Origin: Scilla litardierei
Lineage: Eukaryota; Streptophyta; Magnoliopsida; Asparagales; Asparagaceae
Reading direction: 5' to 3'
Length of the DNA stretch: 64,000 nucleotides
NCBI GenBank assembly: GCA_030789695.1
Contig: CM061132.1
Location: 150,544,597 to 150,608,596 of the forward strand
The notes under the pieces are model-generated. The model was not told where the DNA came from. It was given only the letters and a program-made list of their open reading frames with translations, and did no database searches. The translations under genes and the position numbers were made by a program. This document shows positions 1 to 10,979 of this stretch, one piece after another (position 1 is the stretch's first letter; each line of letters opens with the position of its first letter).

Positions 1-227
1 AGACACCCGGTACATCTCAGGTACGTATTGACACCTATGCAGGTGATGATGGAACACAGAGATCGAAGATGGTGAAGAAAGCGCCGGAAAGATTTTGAGC
101 ATGGGATTATGCAAGTTATTCTTTTGATGATATGGCTGCTTATGCACTCAACCTAGAGCACAAGGAGCCAGCGACATATAGTATCGGGAGATGCCGCTCA
201 GTGGCATGGAGCTATGGAGGAGGAGAT
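1..227 (+). mobile_element. Left piece of a Ty1/Copia (Tork-like) pol region, split by a later insertion
   Basis: This is the segment just upstream of the reverse transcriptase of a plus-strand Copia polyprotein. Near 199-227 one frame ends in Gln-Trp-His-Gly-Ala-Met-Glu-Glu-Glu, the usual lead-in to the Copia RT domain. The same frame resumes at 12732 with Met-Glu-Ser-Leu and then the RT core. No long ORF survives further left. The rest of gag-pol and the 5' LTR would lie left of the window. The Tork-like assignment is inferred from the RT/RNase H part at 12737-14190. Confidence 0.75.
223..227. repeat. Target-site duplication gagat (second copy 12732-12736)
   Basis: The 5-bp direct repeat flanks the Sirevirus at its outer LTR ends (TG at 228, CA at 12731). 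Collapsing one copy keeps the host Copia frame continuous, so the insertion point is known to the base. Confidence 0.95.
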
Positions 228-976
228 TGTAATGCCCTACAAGCTACTGCACAAGTACTAGAGGGGGGGTGAATAGTACTTTAAAAATAACAAGGAGTAT
301 AATTCCTAATTATAGTGCAAACAACTACCAAATCAATTTGCGGAAGCTTAAATTGATGACAACAACAAAATTAACAATGCTAACAAAAGATGTTACTGGG
401 TTCGGATCCACCCAAGTCTCCCCGACTTGTTCCCGGTGATCCTACGTCCCAACCACCCGGATCCCCTCCGGATACTTAGGTTAGAAACCCTAACCCAAGA
501 TTTCCACTATGATATCTTGTGAAAAACCTTCACAAGATCAAATCATACATGCAATGGCAATAGTGAATCCCACAACCCGGTATCACAACCTTCTCTCACA
601 ACCGAGAGAATCAATAAGTAATATAAACAAGTTTATAATGAAATAAACAATCTTACCACAAAATCCTATACCTTGAGTTTTCTTACCAAATAGGTGCAAG
701 GAGGGATTTGAGGAAGATGAAGTCACCAAGACCTAGCACCAAAGAAATGACCAGCAATGGGTGCCTAGGAGTGATTTGGAGACTTGAATCAAGCTAGAGC
801 TTGAAGGGCTCACCAAGAACAAACTTCTCTCAAGATGGATTCTAGATCTAGAAAGTGAGAGAATGGATTTCTTGTGAGGAAGAGAGCTTTGGAAATGAGT
901 GAGAATGTCTATCTCTTTCAATCTCAATGAATCTCTTAATGGCAGCTCTAACCTAGAGAGAAATGACCAAGGTTCG

Positions 977-985
977 TATTTATAG
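977..985 (-). promoter_or_regulatory. TATA box of the Sirevirus LTR
   Basis: The minus strand reads CTATAAATA here, and the same is found at 11729-11737 in the other LTR. It lies about 45 bp downstream of the palindromic array, and transcription would run toward lower coordinates. Position and sequence fit a core promoter; the start site is not demonstrated. Confidence 0.6.
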
Positions 986-1028
986 GGTCCCATAAAAACA
1001 AGTTAGGTCAAATCCCAACGGTTAGAAA

Positions 1029-1565
1029 TCTGAGGCAACTAGTCGGTCAAAGAACAACCACTGACCGACTAGTTCATCAACTAGTCGGTCAGTCAAACAA
1101 CATGGACCAACTAAGTGAGGAACAGTGAAGAGATAGATTTTCAGACCTAGAAATCTAGTCGGTCCAAGAAGACTTTCTGACCGACTAGTTTCACAACTAG
1201 TCCGTCGGTCAGTGAACGTAGACCGACTAAGAGTCAAAAACAAATAGTCTGAATACAAATTGATTTAGTCGGTCTAAGAACAAATGTTGACCGACTAGAT
1301 TATCAACTAGTCGGTCACCAAACGTTCTTAGACCGACTAACGATAAACAGTAGCTTAGGAGAAAATTGGCATGAACAGTAAAGCACAACTAGTCGGTCAA
1401 AGAAGCATCACTGACCGACTAGTTCACAAACTAGTCGGTCGGTGAGTCAACGTAGACCGACTAACTGTAAACAGTACTGAGCAAGAAAAGATTAACTCAA
1501 ACTAGTCGGTCCAAGAAGCTTCGCCGACCGACTAGATCACCATCTAGTCGGTCAGTTCTTCTTCT
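1029..1565. repeat. Palindromic promoter array, five units of CTAGTCGGTC / GACCGACTAG
   Basis: About 18 half-sites fall into five units starting near 1029, 1154, 1264, 1386 and 1500, a period of roughly 110-125 bp. A full unit reads forward half-site, about 20 bp, reverse half-site, about 10 bp, forward half-site, about 20 bp, reverse half-site. Each pair can fold as a hairpin. The array is just upstream of the LTR TATA box, which suggests transcription-factor binding or chromatin targeting. Clusters of palindromes in LTRs are known for Sireviruses; this motif's binding partner is unknown to me. Confidence 0.9.
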
Positions 1566-1979
1566 TGAACCAACTAACTTGCACGAACAAGTCTGAATCG
1601 AAGCGCGATGCTTCGAGGAAGTTAGAATGGACTTGTACTAAGATCCTAGAGCTACGATATGAGCGTTATGAAGATAGAATCGTAAGATATACTCAAGGCT
1701 TAACATTCTATAGATCGAAGCTAAAAGACTATGAATAAAACCTTAAGGAACGGTCTTCGAGAGCTTCGATCAATTCCTCATGACTTCCAAAACGGTCCAA
1801 AAACTTCAACGAAGCTTTAGGCGATGAATACGAGCTTTGAGAAGTCTTGAGATGTCGCTTTGATTGTTCTCGTGAATTTGGCGACGATCTCCAATACTGC
1901 GCTCATAAATTGTTAGTTCATGAATTATTTATGTTTGCTCATCATCCAAAACCAAATCCGGGGAGTCCAATATTCAACA

Positions 1980-2277
1980 TTCTCCCCCTTTTTGGTGATG
2001 ACAAACCAACATAAATAATAATAAAAAATAATGATTCAAATGTAAAATACTTACTCCCCCTGCATTGATGACACGTTAATTCCAAAATGAATATATATAA
2101 ATTGCATCAATCAGACGAGTAAGATATATAACGAGAATCGATTTTTGAAATATCGGATTTTGAAAATCCTTATATATATCTTAACTCCCCCTGAATCTAA
2201 CACATCAAATTAGATTCTTGGAAATTGAGTTAAATTTTCATTTGCCCTATTTATTATCATTATCTCTCCCCCTTTGG
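1980..2277 (-). promoter_or_regulatory. Multiple polypurine tracts next to the 3' LTR
   Basis: On the minus strand the base run AAAAAGGGGGAGAA abuts the LTR (1980-1993), in the position that primes plus-strand DNA synthesis. Further AGGGGGAG-type tracts lie near 2053-2061, 2184-2192 and 2264-2277. Repeated polypurine tracts here are a known Sirevirus trait. Only the LTR-proximal tract must be functional; the others may be extra priming sites. Confidence 0.8.
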
Positions 2278-2935
2278 CATTATCCAAAAAATGGGGGGCA
2301 TACAACGACAACAACTAGGAAAAGGAAAATCCAACATCGGGAGTCTTAGATATTGACGATGGACCTAATTGACACCAAGGGAAAAGTGATGAAATCAAAT
2401 CAAGGTGTGCCAAATTGTCCATTATCAAAAAGCGAAAATTAAAATCATCAAAAATACCAAATATTAATTCATTTAGTGAATAAAGGAACATACCCTCCAA
2501 TATTCAATATTCTTGGTTAAATTTGTGCATGGAAAACAATTCTATACAATCATAGAAATATAATCTATTTAACCAAGTTTTTAAGCGTCGAGCGACGAAT
2601 TCACATATCATAGACATTGAATGAATATTAAATGTGCACGACGAAGTAAAACAAAGAGAACATTGATGTATATATATATATATATGAACATCATGAGTAC
2701 ATCCAAAAATCACATCGACTACATCATATCAAGTGCAACATACCATCTATATCAACATCAAAAAGGTACAACATAATCATCGGGACATCATCATCAACAT
2801 CCAAAATACATCAAATACACCGACATCCATAAAATCAAAATACATCAAAACAACGCCAACACTCCATCCTAACCCAAAACACTCTCAATAAGATGCATCA
2901 TCCAAAGATCATAGGAGAGGCCTCGAAACAGACGA
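2278..2935 (-). other. Non-coding 3' region of the Sirevirus, no gene seen
   Basis: AT-rich sequence between the third ORF and the polypurine tracts, with a short TA dinucleotide run near 2667-2684. Short ORFs here have no recognisable features. Confidence 0.6.
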
Positions 2936-4629
2936 TCACGAGGAAGTGGCAGGATCAGCAGTCTCCGGGGGTCCAGTCGAGGGAGTGGACTCAGGCTCTG
3001 CTGCGAGGAGAGGCGTGTGAACAGAAGGGATCGTCGGGGCAGGGGTGGAGACATCGACGACTGGCTCAACGGCTGGGGTGTCAACAGGAACATCAGCAGG
3101 CAAAACAGGAGCAGGGTCGTCAGCAGGAGCAGCAGCAGCATCAGAAGCCTGATCCACTGGTGCAGAAGTCTCTGGAGCACCAGAAGAGGTGCCAGCTCCA
3201 GGAGCAGATGTGGTAGCAGCAGCAGCAGTAGTGGCCTCAGTGCCACGAGCTAAGGAGGTGACAAGCTCATCAATATCCTCATCATCCATCTCCTCATCCT
3301 CAGAAACGGAAGGAGGAAGCTGAATGCCCATCAAACGAGCCATACGGCAAACTACCTCCTCGGTACGAGCCAAACGAGACTCGTGCCGACGAAGTAACCG
3401 AACGACATCATCAAGTGTGGCGGTAGGAGGAGGGACTGAAGCAGCTGAAGGTGTGGCCTGGGATGCAGAAGGAGTCGACCGCTGCACGTGACAGAGTGTC
3501 GCAAGAGATTTCTTGACGGCCGTCGCGTTCAGGGGAGGACCCAGAGGACGCTCATCATCCGGATGCAAAGGAACACCGAATCGACGGAAAACCAAGGTCA
3601 GAAGACAAGGATATGGGATGTGCGCAGATTTAGTGGTCTTGCGAATACACTCGAAAGAGTCCATCTTGTCGAGTATAATGCGAGCCCAATTAATCTCACT
3701 ACCCATAAAAAGAGCGTATATCAATTTCAGAAATGGCTGTAACGGAAGAGAGGAAGATCCATACTTGGGCAAAAGACAGGATTTCAAGATCAGGTTAATC
3801 ACCCAAGCATTCGGCTTGAATGATTTGGAAGGGATGCCTATGAATGCAGGGGGGATAACCTGGAAGATTTTAGCTAGGGTCCGTTGATCGAGGGAGGAGA
3901 TATCGTCGACAGAGATGTCAGACGGGAGGAGGCCACACGACGAGCAACCTATCAACTCCCCCAAGATCTCTGCCGTGAGGACTATCGGAGTCCCCAAAAC
4001 AGAAGTCTCGATGGAGTGAGTCTCACCGTACTGACCCCGGACACGATTGGCATAGAAGAGCTTGACCAGGCGTGGATAGGGTCGAGGGTTCGCCTTAGGG
4101 TCAAATCTAAGGTAGTCCAAAAGGCCACTATAGGATAACAGATCCGCAAGGCCAAGAAAATCAGAAAACTGAACGTAATGCTCCAACAGCAGTGGGCAGT
4201 GCTCTATACGGTTGCAAGCCGCTAGACACTGAGGGTCGTCGCGAGACAACGATATATCTGCACCGCCGACTGGCATCGGACCTTTACCCTTAGCCTTATG
4301 GGGCTTAGGAGGAGGTGGAGGAGGGGGTGGAGTAGGTGCCTTCTCGGGATGCTCAGGAGTGTATTCTTCATCGGAATCATCCTCGGAATCACTATCTGAA
4401 CGCTCACCGGGGGGGTAAGTGCACGGAACTTTTTAGGCTTGGCTTTGGGCTTGGAAGATTGGCCGGTAGGTTTGGGCTTGGATGTCGTCTTCCTCTTCAA
4501 CGGTGTTGAAGATGAAGAGGGGGGACGAGTGGTCTTGGCCCTACGCTTAGGAGGGGTCGAAGCGGTCGCGGCCTCTATGGTCATGGGGGATGCCACAGAA
4601 GAGGTAATCGGGATTCTCGTTCGTGCCAT
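2936..4629 (-). pseudogene. Sirevirus third ORF (env position), plant-transposon-type protein of unknown role, one frameshift
   Basis: An ORF downstream of pol on the same strand, starting at 4629 (MARTRIPITSS) and ending at 2936, about 560 codons. The N-terminal part is basic and Ser/Thr/Pro/Lys-rich. A frame change occurs at a run of seven C residues (minus strand, about 4410-4418). The next frame continues through an acidic Ser-Asp-Glu stretch, a proline run and then a folded region of about 230 residues (about 3500-4260) containing VRGQYGETHSIETSVLGTP. This resembles the domain annotated in plants as 'putative plant transposon protein'. The C-terminus is Ala/Pro/Thr-rich. I see no signal peptide or transmembrane helix, so calling it an envelope protein is not supported. 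It sits where Sirevirus env-like genes are found. The frameshift may be real decay or a homopolymer sequencing error. Confidence 0.75.
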
Positions 4630-4920
4630 GATCGCGGCACAACGAGTTCAATCAAGCAACGGGATAAGATCAAACACCCTGAGTTCAAGCCCTAGAACTG
4701 AAACAATCAAACCCTAAGAGTAAAATCGGAACCCTAGAGGAGAAATCAAGCCCTAGGAGATGAAATGAAGCCCTAGAAGTTGAAAGCAACCTAGGGGGAG
4801 GAGATATACCTAGGGGAGGGTGGTCGACAGCGGCGGATGGTCGGAAAAGACGCCGGAGATCGACGGAAGACGAGGAGACACGAGCTGGGAGAGGGGTTTT
4901 TCGAGCTGGAGAAATGATGA
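4630..4920 (-). other. Leader between internal palindromic array and third ORF
   Basis: No gene is seen. A weak TATA-like GGTATATCTC lies on the minus strand at 4801-4810, about 170 bp upstream of the ORF start. With the array at 4921-5305 this could form an internal promoter. Confidence 0.35.
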
Positions 4921-5305
4921 AGACCGACTAAAATGAAAAACGATCGGATTGAATGAGATTAAGTCGGTCGAGAATGCGAAAAGACGTGATTGCCCTAGAG
5001 CACTTAGTCGGTCACAGTTCAAGCACTGACTGACTAGATTACGATCTAGTCGGTCGGTCAATGAGCTTAAACCGACTAAGTCGAAACAGAGGCAAAACGA
5101 AAATTCTAGGGCTAGAGTTAGTCGGTCACAGTTCAATAACTGACCGACTAGTTTTCAATCTAGTCGGTCGGTAAGAGAACTGTGACCGACTAAAAGAAGT
5201 TAATGACAAAGGAAAGTTCAAGCTTGAACTAGTCGGTCTGAGTTCACTAGCTGACCGACTAGATGAGCATCTAGTCGGTTGGCTGATGAACTGAAACCGA
5301 CTAGA
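4921..5305. repeat. Internal copy of the palindromic array, three units upstream of the third ORF
   Basis: Three units begin near 5007, 5119 and 5230, with a degraded piece near 4921-4970. The period is about 112 bp and the four-half-site layout is that of the LTR array. It lies between the end of pol (5547) and the third ORF (4629). Confidence 0.85.
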
Positions 5306-5546
5306 AGAGTCCAAAAGTTGATAAATAAGTTCTCTTCACAAAACACTTGGACGAAACATCTTAACCCTCTCATAAGTCATCTAAACTACCCCATAAAACA
5401 TCGAAATCTCAAATACGACATTCTAATAAGAATTCGAGCAAAAATTCAGACATATCACATAAAATCCCGAAAAATTCAAGAAGTCTAGCATGATGAAATA
5501 TTGCGAAATATAATAGCATGCAAGATAATTGAATGAAACATGAATC
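5306..5546 (-). other. Pol-ORF3 spacer, no gene seen
   Basis: AT-rich spacer between the end of pol and the internal array. One 69-codon plus-strand ORF overlaps it but has no recognisable feature. Confidence 0.5.
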
Positions 5547-8500
5547 CTATATCTCGGATTCACCCATAATCCCCAATTCTCGACGCAACCGCACAAAGGA
5601 GTCCTCCTTTAGGGGTTTTGTGAAAATATCGGCGATTTGCTTTTGGGTTTCAACGTACACTAATATGATGTCCTTTTTAGCAACATGATCATCTAAAAAA
5701 TGGTGTCGGACATCTATGTGTTTAGATCGGGAATGGTGCATCGGATTCTTTGAAAGACAAATAGCACTTTGGTTATCCACCATGATAGGGCTAGTATCAC
5801 AATGAATACCAAAATCCTTCAGTGTGTGTCTCATCCAAAGAACCTGGGCACAAGCGGCACCGGCGGCAATGTATTCCGCCTCGGTGGTTGAAAGTGATAC
5901 CGAATTTTGCTTCTTGGAAAACCAAGAGACAAGGGAATTTTCTAGAAAATGGCAAGTGCCACTAGTACTCTTCCTGTCGGGTTTGCATCCCGCATAATCA
6001 GCGTCACTATATGAGACTAACTCATATGTGCTAAATTTCGGATAAAGTAATCCAAAATCTAAAGTGTAACTTAGATAGCGAAAAATACGTTTAACCGCTA
6101 CTAAGTGAGAATCATTAGGTTGAGACTGATAACGAGCACAAATACAAACGGCAAACATAATATCGTGCCTACTTGCGGTAAGATAAAGTAAACTACCTAT
6201 CATACCTCGATATAGACGAATGTCTACATCTTTTCCGCCCGTATCTTTATCAAGATGCGTTGTAGTGCTCATAGGAGTCTTTTTCCCGGAGGCATTCTCC
6301 ATTCCAAATCGCTTTAGCAACTCCACCGTGTACTTCGTTTGGTGGATGAAGATTGCATCGTTCAATTGGCGAATTTGGAGACCTAAGAAATATTTGAGTT
6401 CGCCCATGTGGCTCATCTCAAATTGTTCCTTCATAACATTAGAAAACTCTTCGCAAAGAGTGAAGTTAGTAGCACCGAAAATGATATCATCAACATAAAT
6501 TTGAACTAATAAAATATCATTATTCGCATGCTTAACAAAAAGTGTAGAATCGGCTTCGCCCATTTTAAAATTCAAATCCAAAAGAAAATTCTTTAGGCGA
6601 TCATACCAAGCTCGAGGAGCTTGTCTCAAACCATAAAGAGCTTTCTTTAGTTTAAAAACATGATTTGGAAATTTTTCATTTATGAAGCCCGGAGGTTGAG
6701 AAACGTAAACTTCCTCAACGACATCTCCATTTAAAATGCACTTTTAACATCCATTTGAAATAATTTAAAATTTTTATGGCATGCAAAAGACAATAATAGT
6801 CTAATTGATTCTAATCTAGCTACCGGAGCGAAAGATTCTTCGAAATCAATACCTTCCTCTTGGCGATAGCCTTGAGCTACTAACCGAGCTTTGTTCCGGA
6901 CGACGACTTGGTTTTCGTCGTTTTTGTTCTTGAAGATCCACTTTGTCCCTATGACGGTGTGGTTCTTCGATGGCAAAGGAACAAGCTCCCATACCTCATT
7001 CCTCTCGAATTGAATGAGTTCCTCCTCCATGGCAAGGATCCAAGCACTATCTTCGCACGCTTCAACTATATTCTTTGGCTCTATCAATGAGGCAAAGGCA
7101 CAATTGGCGAAGTGGTGGACTTGCGATCTCGTCATGACTCTATCATGAATATTGCCAATGACTTGCTCATGGGGATGGTCGCGAACGGTATGAAGCCGCT
7201 TGGGAATACCTTGATTACTAGGCACATTCTCAACAACTTCATTAGTCGGGTTAGTATCAATAGAATCAATTGAATCAATAGACTTAGAATTTTCAAACGA
7301 ATCACATAAAACATCCATAGAATCATCATCATTTGAAATTCTAGAAGTAGTAAAATCTCATTAAAAGAGACATGTAGTGATTCCTCGATCGTAGAGGATC
7401 TTTTGTTGTATATCCGGTAGGCTTTGCTACGTGAGGAATACCCAACAAATATCCCCTCATCCGATCTCGGATCAAACTTGTCCAAATTATCATATGTGTT
7501 TTTAATAAAACATTTTGCTCCGAAAACACGAAAATGTTTAACTTGAGGCAATCTACCAAACAACAATTCATAGCAAGTTTGTTTGGTGCCGGGCCTCAAA
7601 AGTATTCTATTAAACACATAACAAGCGGTGTGTACCGCTTCCGCCCAAAATTGATAACCAAGTTGACTATCTTCGTGCATAGTGCGAGCACACTCCACAA
7701 GCGTTCTATTCTTCCTCTCAACAACACCATTTTGAGGAGGTGCGCGAGGGAAAGAAAACATGTGAGTAATTCCAAGATCATCACAAAAATTTGAGAAAGA
7801 CTCATTCTCAAATTCACCCCCATGATCACTACGAATAGTGACAATGGTGGTTCCGATGAGATTTTGTACTTTCTTCACAAATATTATGAAGTTTTCAAAA
7901 GCTTCATTTTTATTACATAAGAAAAATACCCATGTAAATCTAGAATAATCATCGACGATGACAAGTCCATATCTTGCATTTCCTAAGGAAGCAACTCTAG
8001 TTGGCCCAAATAAATCTAGATGTAATAGCTCTAATGGCCGTTTAGTAGAAATGCTTTTCTTAGGTTTAAATGAAGATTTAGGAAGCTTGCCACGTTGACA
8101 AGAATCACAAAAACTTTTCTTTTCAAAAACGAGCTTCGGAAAACCTTTAATGGAATTTAATTTTGAAAGCTTATAAAGTGTTCCAAAATTCACATGTCCA
8201 AAGCGTCGATGCCATAAGTGTTGTTCACTTGTGTTGGCAACGAGACATTGTTCATATGACTTAGGGAGATCCAAAATATAAATATCTTTATGGCGTGTGC
8301 CGGAAAATAATAACTTATTATTATCATTTGAAATATGACATAATCCTTTCGCAAAGCTAACTTTGTAACCTTTGTCACAAAGTTGGCTTATTGAAATAAG
8401 ATTATGATTTAAACCATTAACTAGATAAACATCACTAATTAAGGGTTTAGATGGGTTACCCACTTTACCAACACCGACGATGGTTCCGCTCTCGTTGCCT

Positions 8501-8658
8501 CCAAATACGACGCGGTTTCCATTTGCAATGGGAACTACTCCGGAGAGCAATTGAGCGTCACCCGTCATGTGTTTTGAACACCCGCTATCGAGTATCCAAT
8601 TCCCCTTGGAGCTAAATTTAAATTTGTTGCTCCTTTTCTTTTTCTTTTCCTTGAGTAC
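5547..8658 (-). pseudogene. Sirevirus pol: protease, integrase, reverse transcriptase, RNase H, two frameshifts
   Basis: The polyprotein makes and integrates the element's DNA copy inside Gag particles and the nucleus. In order it shows the protease motif LDSGCSKHM (about 8570-8600), an integrase zinc-binding region ending FCDSCQRGK, the integrase core with LDLFGP, RSDHGGEF and NGVVERKNRTL (the D, D and E segments), RT with IYVDDIIFG, and RNase H with SYSDADYAG, TTEAEYIAAG and KHIDVRHHF. It ends IMGESEI at 5547. Frame changes occur near 7349-7356 (after the integrase) and at 6731-6737 (loss of one base in a T/A run inside RT). No in-frame stop was seen in the RT-RNase H segment 5547-6730. The open frame begins at 8658, right after the stop-rich segment 8659-8718, in the same frame as gag. 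Confidence 0.95.
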
Positions 8659-8718
8659 CTAAAGATAGAGAATTTCATATCATGGTACCCAATGTCATTG
8701 GGTCCTCAAAGGTTAGAC
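8659..8718 (-). other. Stop-rich 60-nt GT-AG segment at the gag-pol junction (possible mini-intron)
   Basis: On the minus strand the segment starts GTCTAACC after AAAG and ends with a pyrimidine-rich stretch and TTTAG. It is 60 nt, a multiple of three, contains four in-frame stops (TAA, TGA, TGA, TAG), and gag and pol flank it in one frame. Skipping it would fuse Gag to Pol; retaining it would end Gag. It is shorter than most plant introns, so plain decay is possible. Confidence 0.45.
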
Positions 8719-10952
8719 CTTTGGAAGCCAAGTCCAATTGGACTTAGACTTCCCCACATAATTTCTACTATGCACAACATCCGAAAAATAAGCATTCATA
8801 TACACTTGTTTTTCATCCATGATTGTGTCCTTTGGGCTCCAAATAGTGAAAATCTTGGGAGCCCTCATCCTATTGGGTGCATGCATGCGACGTTGATTTC
8901 TACGTGATGCATGTTGTGGATAGGCATACGGAACATGATGGAATGGGGCACGACGAGAATTATTCATATGATGAGGTGGGTGAACATATGCATGTGTGGG
9001 AACACGTGCGTGAGGGTGTCTCACATGGTGTGCACGTGCCCGAGAATGTGTTGCATAAAAATCACCATATGTGTGAGCCGGTGGAGTAGGACGTGTGTTC
9101 CTACGTGGCATGATATTGGTGTACATATAAGCATGCCCCTTATTTGGAGGTCCACCCAAAGTGGGTTTCTTTCCGAAAGAGGGTGTGGACGAGGTGGAAG
9201 CACCATTGGTAGATGAACTATCAATAGAGTGTTTGCTACCACTCGTAGAGTCACCGGAAGTTGGCCTAACAAAAGTAGTGGCCGCTTTGGATGGACATCC
9301 CATCGTATAACCCAAACCAATGTGGTGATTGGCCGGAAGTAAGTCACTTAGGATTTTATCCAAATGGTCCTTACCCTTATTGAATTTATTAATTCGGCCT
9401 AATGTGTTCTCATATTTCTCTTTGAGAGAACGCATAGAAGTATCCAAGTTGGATACTTGCGATGTGAGCACATAAACACGAGATTTAAGATTCTCATTCT
9501 CAATACTCAAAGTCGAGTTTTGAGAAGTCAAATCCGCTATCCTATGTTCTTCCGGATCTTCAATGCTAACATGTTCAAGTTTAGATTTGAGATTAACAAT
9601 CTCATTTCTTAACTCTTCAACAACGGTGTCGTTGTTGGTGATGATAGTCTTAGGCGAGGTTTGAATGCTAGCTAGGTCATCTTTTACTTTAGTATATCTA
9701 TTTACTAATTTAGTGTATTTAGACCATAATTGAGAGTTAGCATCCCTAAGATCATCCATAGTTACCTCATCGCCTTCGTTGTTGCTATCATCGGAGGAGG
9801 AAGATTCTTGATCACTCTCCTCTCTTGCCATGAAGCACATATGCGCTTGCTCCACTTTCTCATCGTCCGACTCTCCGCTTGAGGAATCCTCGGAGTCGGT
9901 GAATGTTGCTCCGACAAGTCCCTTTTGTACCCCTTTTTGTACTTCTCGGACTTGTCGAACTTCGGCGCCTTCCACTTCTCCTTTTGCTTGTTTTGAGGAC
10001 AATCCGCTTTGATGTGTCCTGGCTTATTGCATTTAAAGAACAAAGGTGGAGAGGCGTTAGTAGAAGTAAATTTAGATTTTTGTTTGAAGTTACCCTTTTG
10101 GAAGAAGCGATTGAACTTATTTGCCATGAGTGCAATGGATTCCATGTCCATTTCTTCTTCCGAGTCCTCATCATCGGTAGAGGTGGATGAAGCCGCCTTG
10201 AATGCAATCGCCTTTTTCTTAGGCACGTCTTGGTTCAAATAGGACTTCATCTTTTCTTGTAACTTCACCTTGCTATCTTTGCGTACCTCGTATGACATCA
10301 AAGTACCCATCAATTGAACTACGGTATACTTATTCATGTCATTACCTTCCTCGATGGCGAAGGTACGTTTCTCCCAAGAAGAAGGAAGTCCTTTGATAAG
10401 CTTCGAGCACTTCTCCTTTTGGGTGTAGGATTTGCCGAGAGCCTCTAACTCGTTTATGATGTCGACGAAGCGAGCGTAATACTCCTTCATCTTCTCGCCC
10501 TGTTGCATATGAAACATTTCGTAATCTTTGTTAACAACTACGAGTTTAGAGTCTCTTACCCTACTCGTCCCTTCATGTAGTATGAGGAGGGAGTTCCAAA
10601 TTTGATATGCACTCTTACATGTGCATATCTTATTGAAGTCCTCAGGCTCCAATGCGCATTGCAAGGCGTTCATTGCCTTGGCATTGCTTACCTCCGCGGC
10701 GACCTCCGCGGTTGTCCATTTCTCAAAGTCTTCTTCTTCGGGCTCGACGTATTCCTTCATCGTGGTCCTCCATAGAGATGCACTCCGGAGAAAAGTTTCC
10801 ATCCGGCATTTTCAGTACCCGTAGTTGGTACCGTTGAAGAATGGGGGCCTCGTCGAGGAATGTCCTTCCATCACCGAAGATGCTCCTTCACGGTTCCTGA
10901 AGGTGCCATAGTCGGAAGGTGGACACACGGTCTTGTTGTCGTTGGCAAACAT
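8713..10952 (-). pseudogene. Sirevirus gag with zinc knuckle and long coiled coil; one stop, one frameshift
   Basis: The structural protein of the virus-like particle. The ATG at 10952 lies just inside the primer site. A UBN2-type capsid region (about 10200-10800) is followed by the zinc knuckle CNKPGHIKADC (about 9998-10032, C-x2-C-x4-H-x4-C), an acidic Ser/Asp/Glu stretch, a predicted coiled coil (about 9350-9760) and a His/Arg/Pro-rich tail ending at 8713. An early TGA at 10812-10814 replaces what is most likely a Trp codon near residue 47. A frame change lies at 9923-9938, in A5/G4 runs. Translation from a later Met at 10802 could skip the early stop. The long gag after the knuckle fits the Sirevirus clade. 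Confidence 0.9.
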
Positions 10953-10964
10953 AGCTAAGTATCT

Positions 10965-10977
10965 GGCTTTGATACCA
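10965..10977 (-). other. Primer binding site, initiator tRNA-Met type
   Basis: The minus strand reads TGGTATCAAAGCC two bases inside the 5' LTR. This differs at one base from TGGTATCAGAGCC, the usual plant complement of the initiator tRNA-Met 3' end. Confidence 0.9.
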
Positions 10978-10979
10978 AA

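Larger units (their letters stand above)
228..1979 (-). repeat. Sirevirus 3' LTR
   Basis: 1752 bp, beginning tgtaatgccc and ending attcaaca in plus orientation, and matching 10980-12731 over its whole length with only scattered substitutions. In element orientation U3 starts at 1979. It holds a palindromic array (1029-1565) upstream of a TATA box (977-985). Confidence 0.95.

Noticed and set aside
733..993. 86-codon ORF also present at 11485-11745
   Set aside because: Repeated only because both are LTR copies. It covers the TATA region and has no protein features.
1029..1565. Regularly spaced repeats resembling a CRISPR array
   Set aside because: Half-sites alternate in orientation, spacers are partly conserved between units, and the array is inside a plant LTR and duplicated in its partner LTR.
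2936..4276. Retroviral-type envelope gene
   Set aside because: Position fits, but no signal peptide, membrane helix or cleavage site was seen, so the neutral name third ORF is used.
10965..10977. tRNA-Met gene fragment
   Set aside because: Only a short complement of the tRNA 3' end, placed exactly as a retrotransposon primer site; no tRNA body.
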